Source: Mortierella sp. BCC40632
Taxonomy: Eukaryota > Mortierellomycota > Mortierellomycetes > Mortierellales > Mortierellaceae
Assembly (NCBI GenBank): GCA_011634665.1
Contig: WAEK01000003.1
Location: 1,954,001 to 2,018,000, forward strand
Direction of reading: 5' to 3'
Length of the DNA: 64,000 nt
The stretch's first letter is position 1, and each line of letters starts with the position of its first letter. Positions 1 through 13,100 of this stretch are shown here, one piece after another. Position numbers and translations under genes: made by a program. Below the pieces are notes generated by a model, which was given only the letters and a program-made list of their open reading frames with translations, was not told where the DNA came from and searched no databases.

Positions 1-1
1 G

Positions 2-611
2 TCCAAGGCAAAGAAGCCTGATGATGTTGAATGGATGTCAGACACAAAGATGAGCGCCATTCATATTATGCAGCCCCAGGACCGGAACATTCACGATAAG
101 GTAAAAAGAGGATGTTATTCAAGAGAGGAAAGAGATTCGAGCAAATCAAAGGAGCTAACATGAGCTCGTTTTTTTTTTTTTTTACTCCTTGTCGACTGAT
201 TAGATTTTTGGTGGCTATTTGATGAGATTGGCCTATGAACTGGCATTCTGTAACGCGTCTGTCTTCATCTCTTCGCGCCCCACCTTCTTGGCTCTGGATG
301 AGATTTCGTTCAGAAAACCTGTTCCTATTGGAACATTTTTGGCGCTGGATTCACAGATTGTGTATGCCGAGGGTGGAGACCATCATTCTTTCCAGGTGAT
401 GGTCAAGGCCGATGTCATGAACGTCAAGGAAGGAACTAGGGAGACCACCAACACGTTCTGGTTCACGTTCCGAGACCCCGTCAAGGGTGCTCCTAGGATC
501 ATGCCTAGGACTTATGCAGAGTCGATGTTGTATTTGGAAGGAAAGCGTCGCCGGATGGTTGGTAGCCGTCTTGCAGGACGGAACCGTAAGAGCCATGGAC
601 AGACCAACTAA
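2..611 (+). CDS. acyl-CoA thioesterase, ACOT9-like, 3' part (5' end outside window)
   Basis: Hydrolyses fatty acyl-CoA to free acid and CoA; animal ACOT9 is mitochondrial (family knowledge). Two exons are visible, 2-100 and 204-611, separated by a 103-nt GT-AG intron that contains a T-tract. Joined, they give 170 aa. The segment QPQDRNIHDK is followed across the splice by IFGGYLMR, which matches the second hot-dog domain of ACOT9-type enzymes, where a nucleotide-dependent acyl-CoA pocket begins with a GG(Y/F)LMR turn. After it comes the usual strand-rich half with the core VPIGTFLALDSQIVYAEGG. The basic C-terminus ends at TAA 609-611. The N-terminal hot-dog domain and any mitochondrial presequence lie left of base 1. 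The ATG at 219 is internal, not the start. The family call is firm; the exact substrate is not known. Confidence 0.85.
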
Positions 612-1503
612 GGACCTTTTTCATATTTACTTCTTTTTTTTAGTTTGTTTATTTGGGGTAAAGCCTTTTTTGTGTGTGTGGGGAGAAGGGGAGTGGGGTA
701 AAGGGAAAACGGGTGGGGGAAGGAATTCTCTCTATACTTTTTTTTTTGTTGCTAGATAAAAACAGATTCATAGAATACCACAATACACTTTTACATTAGG
801 ATTGAATGAGCTCTAACATACCTTCGGAAGGAAAGGATAAAATGGATTACATACAGACGTACGCGTCGATATGCTGTTCCTTGTATTAAACTTTTTTTGG
901 TTTCACTGTCATCATTGCGTGTAATAAGATCCACTTTTTTTTTATTATTACTTGTTTTTTTGTTGAGAAAAAAAGAAACTCCAAAATAATGCGGGGAGGG
1001 GAATAGGCAAGCATTGATGATGATAGAAACACGCAATCAAAGAAATCAACAATGGCAACAACAACTACTATGACGACGACAACAAGAAGAGGAATTGAAA
1101 TGCTAAGAGAAAAATGCTGGGTGTGATGACACTGGTATACACTGAGTAAATAAATGTGGTTGAATGGGAAACTTGGCGGACGAAAAAGAAAGAAAGAAAG
1201 GAAAGAGTGCGAGAATGACAGACTAGGAGGAAGAAAAAAGGTTTTCTATCGATACTCTCTATCTTCTCCTCTCACTCTCTCGCTCTCTCTCATTTCTATG
1301 CCTCGCAGATTTAACGAATGATTCGAGTAGGATTGGATAGCCAGAGAGGAGGAGAGAAGGAGGGATATCAGGTCGAGAGAGACAAAGAGTCGCGCCTCCT
1401 CTCAGGACAAGAGGGGGAAGGAAATGAGTAGTGGTTTTTTTTTTTTTTTTTTTTTTTTCGTTTTTTTTGTTTTTGTTGTTTTTGTTTCGTTTTTTCTTAT
1501 CGC
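612..1503. other. intergenic, convergent 3' ends, low complexity
   Basis: This gap lies between the converging thioesterase and acetate-transporter genes. It holds short T-runs, a GAAA/GAAAG-rich stretch around 1185-1205, CT-rich sequence near 1255-1290 and a T-tract at about 1435-1458, just downstream of the transporter stop codon on the opposite strand. I see no coding exon. Confidence 0.6.
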
Positions 1504-3454
1504 TTAATGGCGATGGCGGCGACCGAGTTGGCCGAGGGGCAAGGAAAAGAACGAATTCTGGGGATTGCTGAGATCAGCCATGGCACAATACCAGGCAATC
1601 GAAGATGTGATGATACCCATACCACCACTAGCCTTGCCAACGAGGTTACCAGGGGCCAAATGAGCAAGACTCGAGATAGCACTGAAGAGATAGGTCATAC
1701 CAAGGCAGAAGAAGAGCAAAGAAGAGGCCAAGTTCGACTTGAAGGTCAAGGTCCACATCAGGAAGGTAAAGATGGTCCAGGCCAGAAGATAGGTACCAAC
1801 GGACGTCATATAGTCTTCAGGATAGTCTTTGTACGCGGCCGCGACACCAAAGAATGGAATCAACAACGTCGAATACGAGATCCAGTAGAGGCCTGGTTCA
1901 GCGATGGCGGGGGGGACACGAAAAAAAAAGTAAAAGTACAAGTATATCATAAAGGGGTCGTCAGCACGGTGATCATGATGCGTCGGTGCGGATAAAAAAG
2001 AGGAACAATGTATCAGACTTACCATAGGAGCAAAACGTTGTTCCTCCAAAAGTATTGCCATTTCGGAATTCGAGCAAGCCGGCGATGACCTATGATATTG
2101 GGTTAAGGAGTGTGCATCAAGAATTAGGAAAGGTGAAATTGATTTACATAGGGAATGGGGGAGGGGGTAAAAGAAGGAAGAAAAACGAAAATAGAAGCGT
2201 ATCACTCAAAGTAAAAGGGGTGTAGTGGGCATACAGTGCCGAGGGAAAGGGATGGCACAGTCTCGACGCGTCAAAGGTGGACGAATTAGAGATCAAATCT
2301 CCCCTTCCCCGCCCTCGGAATAAGTTTTCTAGAGTTTTTTTTTGGTATTGGGCGCAAAAGGAGGAGAGGATATCCCTTTTTTTTTTTTTTTTTACTCAGC
2401 GAGGAAAACCTTTCTGCTCCGGCGCCTGAGCGCTTGTTCGGGTAGAAAGCCATCTCCTGGTTGGTTTAGGTTTGTGATGGTGTATGCGAGTTGGCGTTGA
2501 GCTTCGCAGAGTGTCATGCGAGGCGGGGTATGTGAAGGCGTTTGTGTGTGCAATGAGTGCGTGCGCAGGAGCAACAAGGGTCTTTGAGACTGGACAGTGG
2601 CCAAACCAGAAAATGCGGGGAACTTTCTTCACTCTCACGCATCAGGTGCAAGAAAAAAAAAATGGAAAAAAAAAAAGTAGGAGCGGACATGGAATGCCCT
2701 CCTCCAATGTACCAGATTGGAGGACAACTGGCTCTCAATCCTTTTGTGCTTTTTTTTTCTTTCCTTTTGTCTTTCTTTGCCTACTCAGCAGTCTGTTACC
2801 GAGTAAGCTGAGCAATGAGTATGGAAGGGGATGGGAGTTGAGTCAAGTGCTCGTTGCTCAAGTACTCATCGTACTACTGTCCCGTTAGGGGTGTGATAGT
2901 GGTAGTGGATGGTTGGTAAAGGAGGAGAGGAGTGAGCACTCTACTCGACAAGTTTTTCGGGCACATTCTCTACTCCCAATGTCCAAAAACACAAATGGGG
3001 GTGCCTGTGCACGAATGAACAGCGGTGCATCACCCAATGAGAAGGATAAGGGGCAATAGAAGTTGAGCTTTTGTTGTTTGTTGTGAATATGCGGTTCCAG
3101 GACTCAGGTGTGAGATGGAAAGATGGAGGGAGAATCTTTAAAAAAAAGTGGGGTTGTGTCAAAAGGTGAAAGAGATGGAAGGACAAAAGTCTGTGTCTAT
3201 TTTCCTTACCTGGCCGAGCCCGCCATAAAACATGGCAGTGCCAGTGATAAAGTTGCCTGGTGAAGTGGGCGAAACACCGGCGCGAAGATTGTAGAGACCC
3301 ATGCAGAATGCAGTGAGGGCAAAAGCACAAAGTCCGAACGGGCCAGGGTTTGGCATGGGCACAGAGGCTTGCAGGACAGGCTGGGGCATGTTGACATCCA
3401 TCTCAAAGGGTGCGACGCGAACGTCTTCGGGAGCAAGGTGTGCGTGCAAAGGAA

Positions 3455-3485
<31 letters not shown>

Positions 3486-3611
3486 TTGCGCCTGCTGTTG
3501 CACTTGCTGTGTCTGTTGGAGCTGCTGGGGGTGAGGAGAAATATGAATTGGGTGATCGACCAATTGGTGGACCTGTTTGCCAGCGTCGAAAAATTCCTGG
3601 GAGCTAGACAT
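1504..3611 (-). CDS. acetate/succinate transporter, GPR1/FUN34/YaaH (ATO) family
   Basis: Plasma-membrane acetate (proton-coupled) or ammonium-linked exporter/importer of the yeast ADY2/ATO family. Three exons on the minus strand: 3611-3210, 2089-2023 and 1892-1504, giving 285 aa. The family signature NPGPFGLCAFALTAF opens helix 1. Exon 1 ends at FYGGLGQ, and exon 2 supplies the second signature LLEFRNGNTFGGTTFCSYG. Six hydrophobic helices follow in order. The join SYG/LYWISY is in phase. The N-terminus is unusual: residues about 25-52 are a glutamine-rich tract, encoded by a CAG repeat. Intron 1 is 1120 nt (2090-3209), far longer than most introns here, and carries no recognisable exon. Substrate within the family (acetate, succinate, ammonium) cannot be told from sequence alone. 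Confidence 0.9.
3455..3530 (-). repeat. CAG/CTG trinucleotide repeat coding poly-Q
   Basis: On the plus strand this reads CTG/TTG repeats; on the coding minus strand it is CAG/CAA and encodes a broken run of glutamines in the cytosolic N-terminus of the ATO-family transporter. Its length is likely polymorphic. Confidence 0.9.
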
Positions 3612-3823
3612 GTGTATGGGGGGGGTTGTGTTTGTAGACTGTGGTTGTGGAGAAGGAAGGAAAGAAAGAATGGATGAGAAAGAACGAATAGAGGAGGGAG
3701 AGGATAAGAAGAGAAAGAGAGAAAAGGCGCGCGGGAAGGAGCAGGCGGCTGTTAATGAAAATGAAAAAAAGGCAAAGGTGGAAGAAATGAGAAGGAAGTG
3801 GGAGAAGCGAGGGTAGATGGGTG

Positions 3824-3831
3824 CTTAAATA
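3824..3831 (-). promoter_or_regulatory. TATA-like element of the ATO transporter
   Basis: Minus strand reads TATTTAAG, 213 bp upstream of the ATG at 3611. Between it and the ATG is a pyrimidine-rich leader on the coding strand. Assignment rests on position and motif only. Confidence 0.35.
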
Positions 3832-4576
3832 GGACGACGAGACAGAGGCGGAAGTGGATGGATGCTGCCCGTGTGTCCGAGGCACTGTGGGCTGCGATTC
3901 CTATTCTTTCCTAAACGACCAGTGTCTCCACTGACAGTCTCCACCCGCAGTGGGCGCGGGGTTCGAATGCACCCTGCCATTCAGACCATCCAGACGACAG
4001 CGGCTGGCCTCAGGCACACCAATCAGGCTACGGTCCAGCAAGCCTGCAAAAATACAAATTAGAGTTGGCCATTTTTCATGCTTCCACCTCTCCGCCTGAT
4101 GCTCGCTTCTGCTCTCGTCCGTCTCACTCTCAGAGTCCGACGGACCCAACGATAGACAAGAAATGGCAATGACGGAGAGTTCACCTCATACGCCTGCTGG
4201 CATCCTTCTCCCCTGTGCACGACATGGCACGCCATCGGCCTTGTGTGTACGCGTTCATTCCTTTCATTTCATTCCTTGCGGGGTCTGTCACAGTTGATCA
4301 GATCAAGAGTCAAAAAAAAAAAAAAAAAAAAGTCCGTTTGACAGGCGCTTTGCCACAACAGATCGGCAGAATAAAAAGTTCTTTTTTTTTTTTTAGACGC
4401 GTCGTGTTTTTTCTCGACACATCAAATCTGCGGAGACGAGGACTGATCGCCTCGGCACGATATTCGTTTGTTCGTTTCAGGGGTAAAGGAGATCTGATTT
4501 TTCACGGGATCGTTAGACGTGATGGGATAGAAGGAGAGAGAGAGAGAGGAGAGAAAGAGAAAGGAAAGAGACAGGC

Positions 4577-4592
4577 AAAAAAAAAAAAAAAA

Positions 4593-4651
<59 letters not shown>
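4577..4651. repeat. compound microsatellite poly-A then (GA)n
   Basis: About 25 A residues run directly into about 25 AG units. A second tract of the same structure and orientation lies at 15250-15338, so the two bracket the TOR gene. Confidence 0.95.
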
Positions 4652-4655
<4 letters not shown>

Positions 4656-4846
4656 TATGTCACTATTCAGAGATCGGGAGGAGAAGGGTCATCTGTCCAG
4701 GATTTTCCTCCCAGCGATGAAATGGCAACGGATCCGGCAGCCGGACAGACAGAATGATTCGCAGCAAAGGAGGGCCGGCAACAGCTAATTATGGAGGGAG
4801 CTGCATGCATGTCGGGAACCGTTGTCTGGAAAGGACGCAAGAACGA

Positions 4847-4878
<32 letters not shown>

Positions 4879-5555
4879 AATGCAAGTCACCACCCAACCA
4901 ACCAACCAAAGAAGTATCTTGCCCATTTTCTCACAAACAGCCAGACCACACGACAGAACAGTGTCAACCCTGTTGCTCCCCACACCTCAACCGCATCCTC
5001 CCTTTTGTCTCTTCTCCGCTCCCTTTCCTCCTCTTTCTCTCTCTCTCTTCCTCTCTCTCTCTCTCTCTCTCTCTTGCTTTGCCCGCCTATTCACCTATAC
5101 TCCCACTCTCCCACTCTCACCACCATCTCTCACTCCCACTCTCTCACACATACACACTATCGTCTTGCGACTCGCTCACATCCATCTCCATCTCAGCTGC
5201 GCTTCATCACTTTCCGCATTGCATCCCTTGGATACCGCTTCGGCCATTTAGACCACATTCGCTCGGACATTAGACTTCGGATTCGTCATATACTGTTCCC
5301 AGGAATCCTCTCGCAATCATCCCCTTGCTTCCAGGAACAACGCTCTGCAGACGACCGTGCCATCTCTCTAGACAATTTAGACGCGCGTGCGCAAAAAAAA
5401 AAAAAAAAAAAAAAAAGAAAAAGAGAAGAAAAGAAAGAAAAAGATATACAGGACGAACTCCTCTTCACCGGCGTTCAATCCCATTACGATCTTTTTTTTA
5501 TCCCACAATTCGGTCCGTTCTATTCTGACGGGCCTGTCTTTCATGTAATTTGACA

Positions 5556-8500
5556 ATGACCAACACCTCGTCGCCCGTGACACTCTCACGATTGACTAGT
5601 GATCTCAAAACGAGGTATCCATCCAAACTCTTTGACCAATGGCGGAAAAAGCTACTATTCAATCGCCCTTTTTTTTTTATTCTTCTGCCCAGACTAATTT
5701 TAACTTGTCTCTAATCTTCATGTCCGACCAGCCTTCATGATCCCAAAGGAAAGAGTCATGCAACCCAGGCGCTCAGAGACTATGTAAGGACTGGATCGGG
5801 ATTCTTTCCATCCGCGCTCCATTCGTTTCCATCGCGGATAATCTTGCTGTACCAGGAGATTCCTTCAGGGCAGCAGAAACAAAAGAGAGAGAAAGCCCAC
5901 TCACAGTTTGGCTGACTCGGTCCACGTTGCTCCCCTTTTTTTTTTTTTTTTTTCTTCCTCTTCTTCTTTGGGATTCTCTCTTCGCAGGTCACACTTACTT
6001 CCAGAGAACTGTCAGGACAGGATCTAGCAAAGTTCTACAGTGAAGTTAACAGCATCATCAGAACACTTGTGCAGAGCATCGACAATGATGACAAGCTCTG
6101 CGGCGTCCTTATCATCGGTATGAATCTCCTCTTCCTCAAACTAGAGCAAGCGTGTGTTTGAGTCATCGGATAGACCATGTTGTTTCTCGACCTCTCCCCT
6201 TCTCTCCCCCTACTAGCTTGCATTTTTTTTTTCATCGCCACTAACAGCCATGGTCGCTTCTGAATAGATAATCTGATCGGCATCGAGGATGAGGACAATA
6301 CTGCTCAGGAGACGCGTTTTGCCAACTATCTTCGACAACTCTTCCCTTCGGATGTCCCGATCATGACCGTGGCTGCCGGAGCATTGGGTAAATGACTCAG
6401 AGGGGAATCGAAGCATTAATTTAGCGTCGTACATGGGACGTAGTATCCCCAATGGTCAGTTAGAAATCACTCAATTAACGAGTCTGTTCTCTGGCGACAT
6501 GCGCGATCATAGGAAAATTGGCACAACAGGGAGGAACATACACTGCGGACTTTGTCGAATTTGAACTTAAGAGGGCCATCGAATGGCTTGCAGGTGGGAC
6601 ATTACGGATGTCATATTCTTAGTCGAATCATTTTTTCAACAACAACAACAAAAAAAAGGTCTTTGAGCTGCCAGGAGACTGATTGAGAGCTTTCATTTAT
6701 TTTATTTTTCAACACTTTAGGAGATCGCCAAGAGGCGAGAAGGCATGCTAGTATCCTAATTCTTGGAGAACTCGCTAAACATGCGAGCGTAATCGTCTAT
6801 CCCTATGTTGGGACCATATTTGGTCATATTTGGGGCGCCTTTCGTGAACCCAAGGTAAAAGCCACGGACCTGTTTCCCAACAGTTATCGCTCACTATCCA
6901 TGCTTATAGCAAGACACTGATGGATTATAAATTCTCCAATATAGCAAGTAGTTCGAGAGTCCGCAGCCGATACATTGAGCGCACTTCTAATTCTTATAGC
7001 CGATCGCAACAGCCACCAAAGGGAGGGGTGGTACATGCGAACCAACCAAGAGGCACAGCTCGGACTTCGATTAGCATCTCCTGACGGGATTCATGGATCG
7101 CTCCTTATCATTAGGGAGCTTCTACTCCACGGGGGAATGGTAAGTTGGCTTCGTTGACTCTTGAACTTCACTCGTTTTAACTTTGGAGACCAACTTTGGT
7201 TACTATAGCGATTGGCTAATGTGTTTCTACCATGATCTTGTCCTTTTTGTGCCAAAAAAAAAAAAAAAAAAAAAAGTTTATGAGTGAACGGTTCATGGAA
7301 ACTTGTGACAAAGTATTGAGACTCAGAGACCACCCTGATGCATTAGTGCGAAGGACAGTCATCAGCCTTATACCAGAGTTGGCAGCATATAGTCCAGACG
7401 ATTTTGTCAAACACTATCTCTCGACTGCTATGAGTCATCTCCTTGGACAGATTTATTCCGAAAAGGATCGCAGTCCATCTAAGGAATCGGACAGAGCAAA
7501 CGCATTTCTGGCTATAGGACGTCTGGCTCTCGTGGCCAAACAGGGCATAGAGCCGTACCTGGATGATGTCATTCATGGTATCAAGGAATGCCTGCGGATC
7601 AAAAGGTATTTGGGCTCTTCTGTTGGATATACCAGCTCAATACATTAGTGTCGCCACAACCTACTAAACGACAAAGTAAACACTTTTTTTCTCGCTTTTT
7701 CTTAGCAAAAACCGCGGCGGCCTTGATGCGCCAATATTCCAATGCATTGGTAGGCTAGCCAATGCTGTTGGATTGGTTCTGATCCGCTACATGCCCGGAT
7801 TGCTCGACCTTATTTTCACGACAGGACTAAGCGAGGCAATGAGTCAGACGTTGGCGGATCTGGCGACATGCATCCCTATCCTGTTACCGGTTATACAAGG
7901 TACTTGATTAGTGAAAGCTGCCCAATGTTTTTTTATGTTATCAGGACCATGCTGCCTTGGCTGATAGTAACAATATCTGCCTTTCTCAAATAGAAAATCT
8001 TTTGAACACAATATCTCTTATTCTTGCCAGTGAGCCGTACCGTGCCCCCGGCGCACCACCAGTCAAGCGGACCCCTTCCTCTCGCCGTGATACCCAGGAG
8101 GCAAAATCTGTCGATACTATGATACTGGCATTGACTACTTTGGGATCGTTCAACTTTTCGGGACATGTCTTGAATGAGTTTGTACGGGACACCTGCATTG
8201 TATATCTGGATCACGACAACCCAAAGATGCGAAAGGCAGCCGCACAAACTTGCTGCCGCTTGTTTGCGCGTGACCCCATTCTTTTCCAGACCAGTGAGCA
8301 TGCTTCTCAGGTAGTGAGCGAAGTTTTGGATAAACTATTGCTCGTGGGTATCGCCGACCCAGACGTGGGTATTCGACGAACGATTTTGGCATCGATGGAT
8401 GAACGCTTTGATCGCCATCTAGCCACGGCAGAGAATATTCGATCCTTGTTTATTGCCCTCAACGATGAGGCTTTCTCGATCCGCGAGTTGGCTATATCTA

Positions 8501-10106
8501 TTATTGGAAGGATGACAGCGTACAACCCAGCTTATGTGAACCCACAGCTTCGAAGGATTCTCATCCAACAACTTGCCGAGATTGAATATTCGACTATCGG
8601 ACGCAACAAGGAAGAGAGTGCGCGTCTTTTAGCACTCTTGATTGCAGCTTCAGAACGACTTATTCAACCTTATACTGAAACTGTTCTAAAGACATTGATA
8701 CCCAATATCAAGGACCCCAGCCCTGGAGTCGTTTCGTGCGTCCTTCAGGCCCTTGGTGAAGTGGCCCGGATTGGAAGTGAGGATCTATTACCATATATGG
8801 ATCAACTCATGCCTATGTTCATCGAGATTTTGCAGGATCAGAGCTCGCCCACCAAGAGAAGCTCTGCTCTTATAGCTCTCAGCCGTCTCGCCAGTAATAC
8901 TGGCTATGTGATCGACCCTTATTTAAAGCATCCTGTCTTGTTGGATATTCTCATTGGGATCCTGAAGACAGAGCAGTCGGTTAGGATTCGACAAGAGACT
9001 ATGAAGTTGGTTGGTGTCCTCGGTGCTCTAGATCCATATAAACATAAGGTATGTGTATCCAAACAAAAGGCATCCTTTGAACCCGAAGTTTCGATTGGTA
9101 TTACACTTTTCTAATCAGAAACTACTCTTTGCTTATTATGCAATTTCTTAGCAAATGGTGAACGTATCTGGAGACCAAAAGCAAACGGAAAAGTCGGACA
9201 ATTCGGATGTTGCTCTTTTAATGTCGGGAGTCGACCCATCTGCAGATGAATATTACCCAACTGTGGTCATTCATGCCCTTCTAAAGATTTTGAAGGACCC
9301 TTCGTTAAGCCAGCAATACCAACCAGCAACACAGGCTATCCTGAACATCTTTCAGGCTCTTCAGCTTAAAATGGTGCCATTCTTACCGCAGATCATGCCC
9401 GTATACCTGAGTATCATGCAGTCGGGAACGCTTCTGAACCTCGACTTTTATTTTGAAAAAATGGCTTTCCTTGTCCAGATTGTGAAGCTCCATATCCGAC
9501 CTTATATACCCGAGCTCATGAAGCTTATCAATGACAACTGGAATCATGCGCGACTTCAAGAGCGCATCATTGGCCTTATCGAGAGCATGATCATTTCTCT
9601 TGAGGGCGAGTTCAAGACGTATATGCCCAAACTTATCCGGTCGATGCTTGCAGTCTTGGATACTGATGCGACCGAATCCCATGGACCCTCTTTTCGAGTC
9701 CTTCAGGCACTTGTGAAACTGGGGCCTAGTATTGAGGATTATCTGCATTTGATTATACCTCAGTTGGTCAAGACGCTCGAACGAAGCGACTTTCCGATGA
9801 ACCTTCGGCGCGCAGCGATCAGCACCATTGGAGCCTTGTCAAAGCGGCTGGATTTCTCTGACTACGCTTCCAGGATCATTCTTCCATTGACAAGAGTCCT
9901 ATCTGTTCCGGGAGCCGAACTAAAGACAACAACTATGGACGTTCTGTGTTTGATGGCTCTTCGACTTGGAAACGACTACATCAACTTTATTCCACTCGTT
10001 AGAAAGGTGCGTGCACAAATATTTTTTATAAGGACAACTAGGTGGAAGAGTGACATGAGGTCTATCTATAGCAAGAAGACAATTTTTCAAGGAGCGTTGT
10101 CACTCA

Positions 10107-10145
<39 letters not shown>

Positions 10146-13100
10146 GTTCTCGATTCAATCTACTAGGTGTTGAACCGTGAAAAGATTAGCCATGCAAACT
10201 ACAGTCTTGTCGAATCCAAACTTTTGAATAGGGATCAGCTTCCATTGCCTTCAGAATTGACGGGGATGGGAGAGGATCGCTATGTCGTCACGGCTGATGT
10301 TCCTCAGGCCGTATCGGATAACAGGAAACTTCCCGTTAACCCAATGTCTCTCCGACGCGTCTGGGATACACAGTCCAGATCCACTAAAGAAGATTGGGCA
10401 GACTGGATCCGTCGTCTCTGTTTGGAGATGCTCAAAGAGACGCCCTCGCACTCTCTCAGAGCCTGCTCAGATATGGCAAACTCTTTCCAGCCTCTGTCAA
10501 GAGAGTTGTTCAATTCAGCGTTCATGTCTTGTTGGACCTCGTTGACTGAGCAGTTTCAGGTATCTCGTTTATTCCTGCTCTTGTCGGCGTGTATTCTCAG
10601 CAGTGTAAGAAGAAGAAAAAAAGGTCGCTTACATTTCTTTTTTCTTACTATTCGATTTTCAATCATGGGGGATAGACTGAATTGGCCGAAGCAATCAAGA
10701 CAGCACTACAGTCGCCCACCATTTCTCCTGAGATTATCCAAACGCTGCTCAATCTTGCAGAGTACATGGAACACGATGACAAGCCACTTCCGATCGAGAT
10801 TCGATTGCTCGGGAAATGTGCCCTCAGCTGCCACGCCTATGCCAAGGCTCTCCATTATAAGGAACTCGAGTTCAGGACGAACCACTCAACCTCCAATATC
10901 GAAAGTCTTATCAGTATCAACAATCACCTACAACAATCCGATGCCGCGGCGGGTATTCTCACCTATGCACAGCAACATCATGATATCGAGCTAAGAGAGT
11001 CTTGGTATGAGCGGCTACACCGTTGGGAGGACGCTCTTGCCGCCTATGAGAGAAGACAGCTGGAGAACCCGGACGATCTCAATGTTACTGTGGGACGCAT
11101 GAGGTGTCTTCACGCGCTTGGAGAATGGGAGGCATTGTTGGGACTGGCGCAAACTACATGGAATGATGCTCCATACGAATTCCGTCGCAAGATGGCACCC
11201 TTTGCCGCATCAGCATCATGGGGCCAAGGCGAATGGGAAAATCTTAGTGAGTTTATCACCGTCATGCGAGATCAGGCCCCTGACAAGGCCTTCTTCAAGG
11301 CCATTCTATTCCTCCATCGTAACCAGATCCCAGAGGCTGAAGGTTGCATCGATCATACGAGGACACTACTGGATACAGAGCTTACAGCATTGGTGAGCGA
11401 GAGTTATAGTCGAGCCTATGATACAGTGGTTCGAGTCCAGATGATGGCGGAGCTTGAAGAAATCATTACATACAGACGATACGAAGAAGAGCCGAATCGT
11501 CAAGCGATCATCCGAAAGACGTGGACAAAGCGTTTGACTGGCTGTGAGAGGAATGTGGAGATCTGGCAGCGAGTCCTTCAAGTCCATGCGATCGCCCTGA
11601 CTCCTGCAGAAGATATGGAGATGCGGATCAAATTCATGAACCTATGCCGAAAGTCAGGCCGTCTTCGCCTTGCAGACCAATCCATGAGAGCGCTTGTGGG
11701 AGCCCAAGTGGCCGAAATGGAGTTTCCAGAGATGATTCAAGTGACTCCACCTCAAGTGATCTATGCAAGACTAAAGTACATGTGGGCAACAGGCAATCGA
11801 GAATATACACTCCAGTGCCTTGAACGGTTTACGAACAGGTTGGCATCCGATCTAGGACATGGAGGAGCAACTCAAAGCAATGGATCAGCATTCGCAGGCT
11901 CTGAGCATTCCCATGGATCGAACGAAGCCCTTTCGAAACTTTTGGCTCGTTGCTATCTGAAACAAGGAGAGTGGCGGTTTGCTCTTGATGACGAATGGAC
12001 CCGGGTAAATACGCTTCCAATATTGATTCACGAGCAGCCTCTCACTTTCTTTTGACTAAGTACGAATGGTCAGTTCTTTCTTTCGCTGGTACTGATATTT
12101 CACTTCCATGGTTTATATTTTAGGATTCCATTGAGCTCATTCTGACGCCCTATCACTATGCTACTTGTTTGGACAAGAACTGGTACAAGGCATGGCATAC
12201 ATGGGCGCTCGCCAACTTTGATGTAATCTCGTTTTATGAAAAGAACCAGACACCTGCTGGGGCCAATACCGCCATGGACGAGAGTCTTCAGTATGTGATC
12301 CCCTCCGTAACAGGATTCTTCCGCTCTATCGCGCTCTCTGCAGGAAACTCTCTCCAGGACACGCTTCGGTTGTTGACACTTTGGTTCAAGTTTGGGCATC
12401 GACCGGATGTCAGTGCAGCCTTGGGCAAAGGTTTCTCGACTGTCCGTATTGACACCTGGCTTCAGGTGATTCCACAGATTATTGCCCGTATTCATGCACC
12501 CAGTCAGAATGTGCATCGCCTCATTCACCAGCTGTTGACAGATATCGGCAAAGCACATCCCCAAGCACTTGTGTACTCTGTGACCGTTGCCTCCAAATCG
12601 CCGAGTGTGTTCCGAAAGAATGCGGCTCTTGCTATCATGGAGAACATGAGAATTCACTCTCCAGTTCTTGTGGATCAGGCACTGATGGTCAGTCAGGAAC
12701 TGGTCCGTGTTGTAGTTCTCTGGCATGAGATGTGGGAGGAGGGTCTCCGTGAGGCCTCCTCATTGAATGCCAATGGCGGACAAAACATTGATGCCATGCT
12801 GGCATTGCTCGAGCCTCTCCATCAGACGATTATGAAGGTTGGTTTTAGTGTGTGTGTTTATTTGCTCTTTTGGACCAACTCTTGTTCTTGAATTAATCCC
12901 TAACCTTACATCTCTACTCTGCTTCCCTTCTTCAACACCTAACAGCGACCAGAGACAATGCATGAAGTGTCGTTCAACAAGGCGTTTGGACGAGAACTCA
13001 AGGAGGCTTATGACTGTTGTACGCGATTCCGTCATAGCCGTGATGTTCGGGAATTGAACCATGCCTGGGGAATCTATGTGCAGGTGTTTAAGCGGATTGA

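Larger units (their letters stand above)
3612..5555. other. intergenic between divergent ATO transporter and TOR; microsatellites
   Basis: This 1.9 kb stretch holds both promoters of a divergent pair. Content includes A-runs at 4312-4331 and 5393-5416, a compound poly-A/(GA)n tract at 4577-4651, a (GA)n at 4858-4878 and a CT-rich TOR leader at about 5030-5075. Apparent open frames here are made of Lys/Arg/Glu or Ser/Leu repeats translated from the microsatellites. I see no gene. Confidence 0.6.

Noticed and set aside
1507..1995. Plus-strand open frame opposite the acetate transporter
   Set aside because: Antisense shadow of the conserved transporter exon; charged low-complexity product.
3940..3985. 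GGTTCGAATGC resembling a tRNA T-loop
   Set aside because: Flanking bases do not form the T-stem and no D-arm or acceptor stem lies at the right distance.
4215..5553. Several plus-strand open frames before TOR
   Set aside because: They translate poly-A, (GA)n and (CT)n into Lys, Arg/Glu and Ser/Leu runs, so are microsatellite artefacts.
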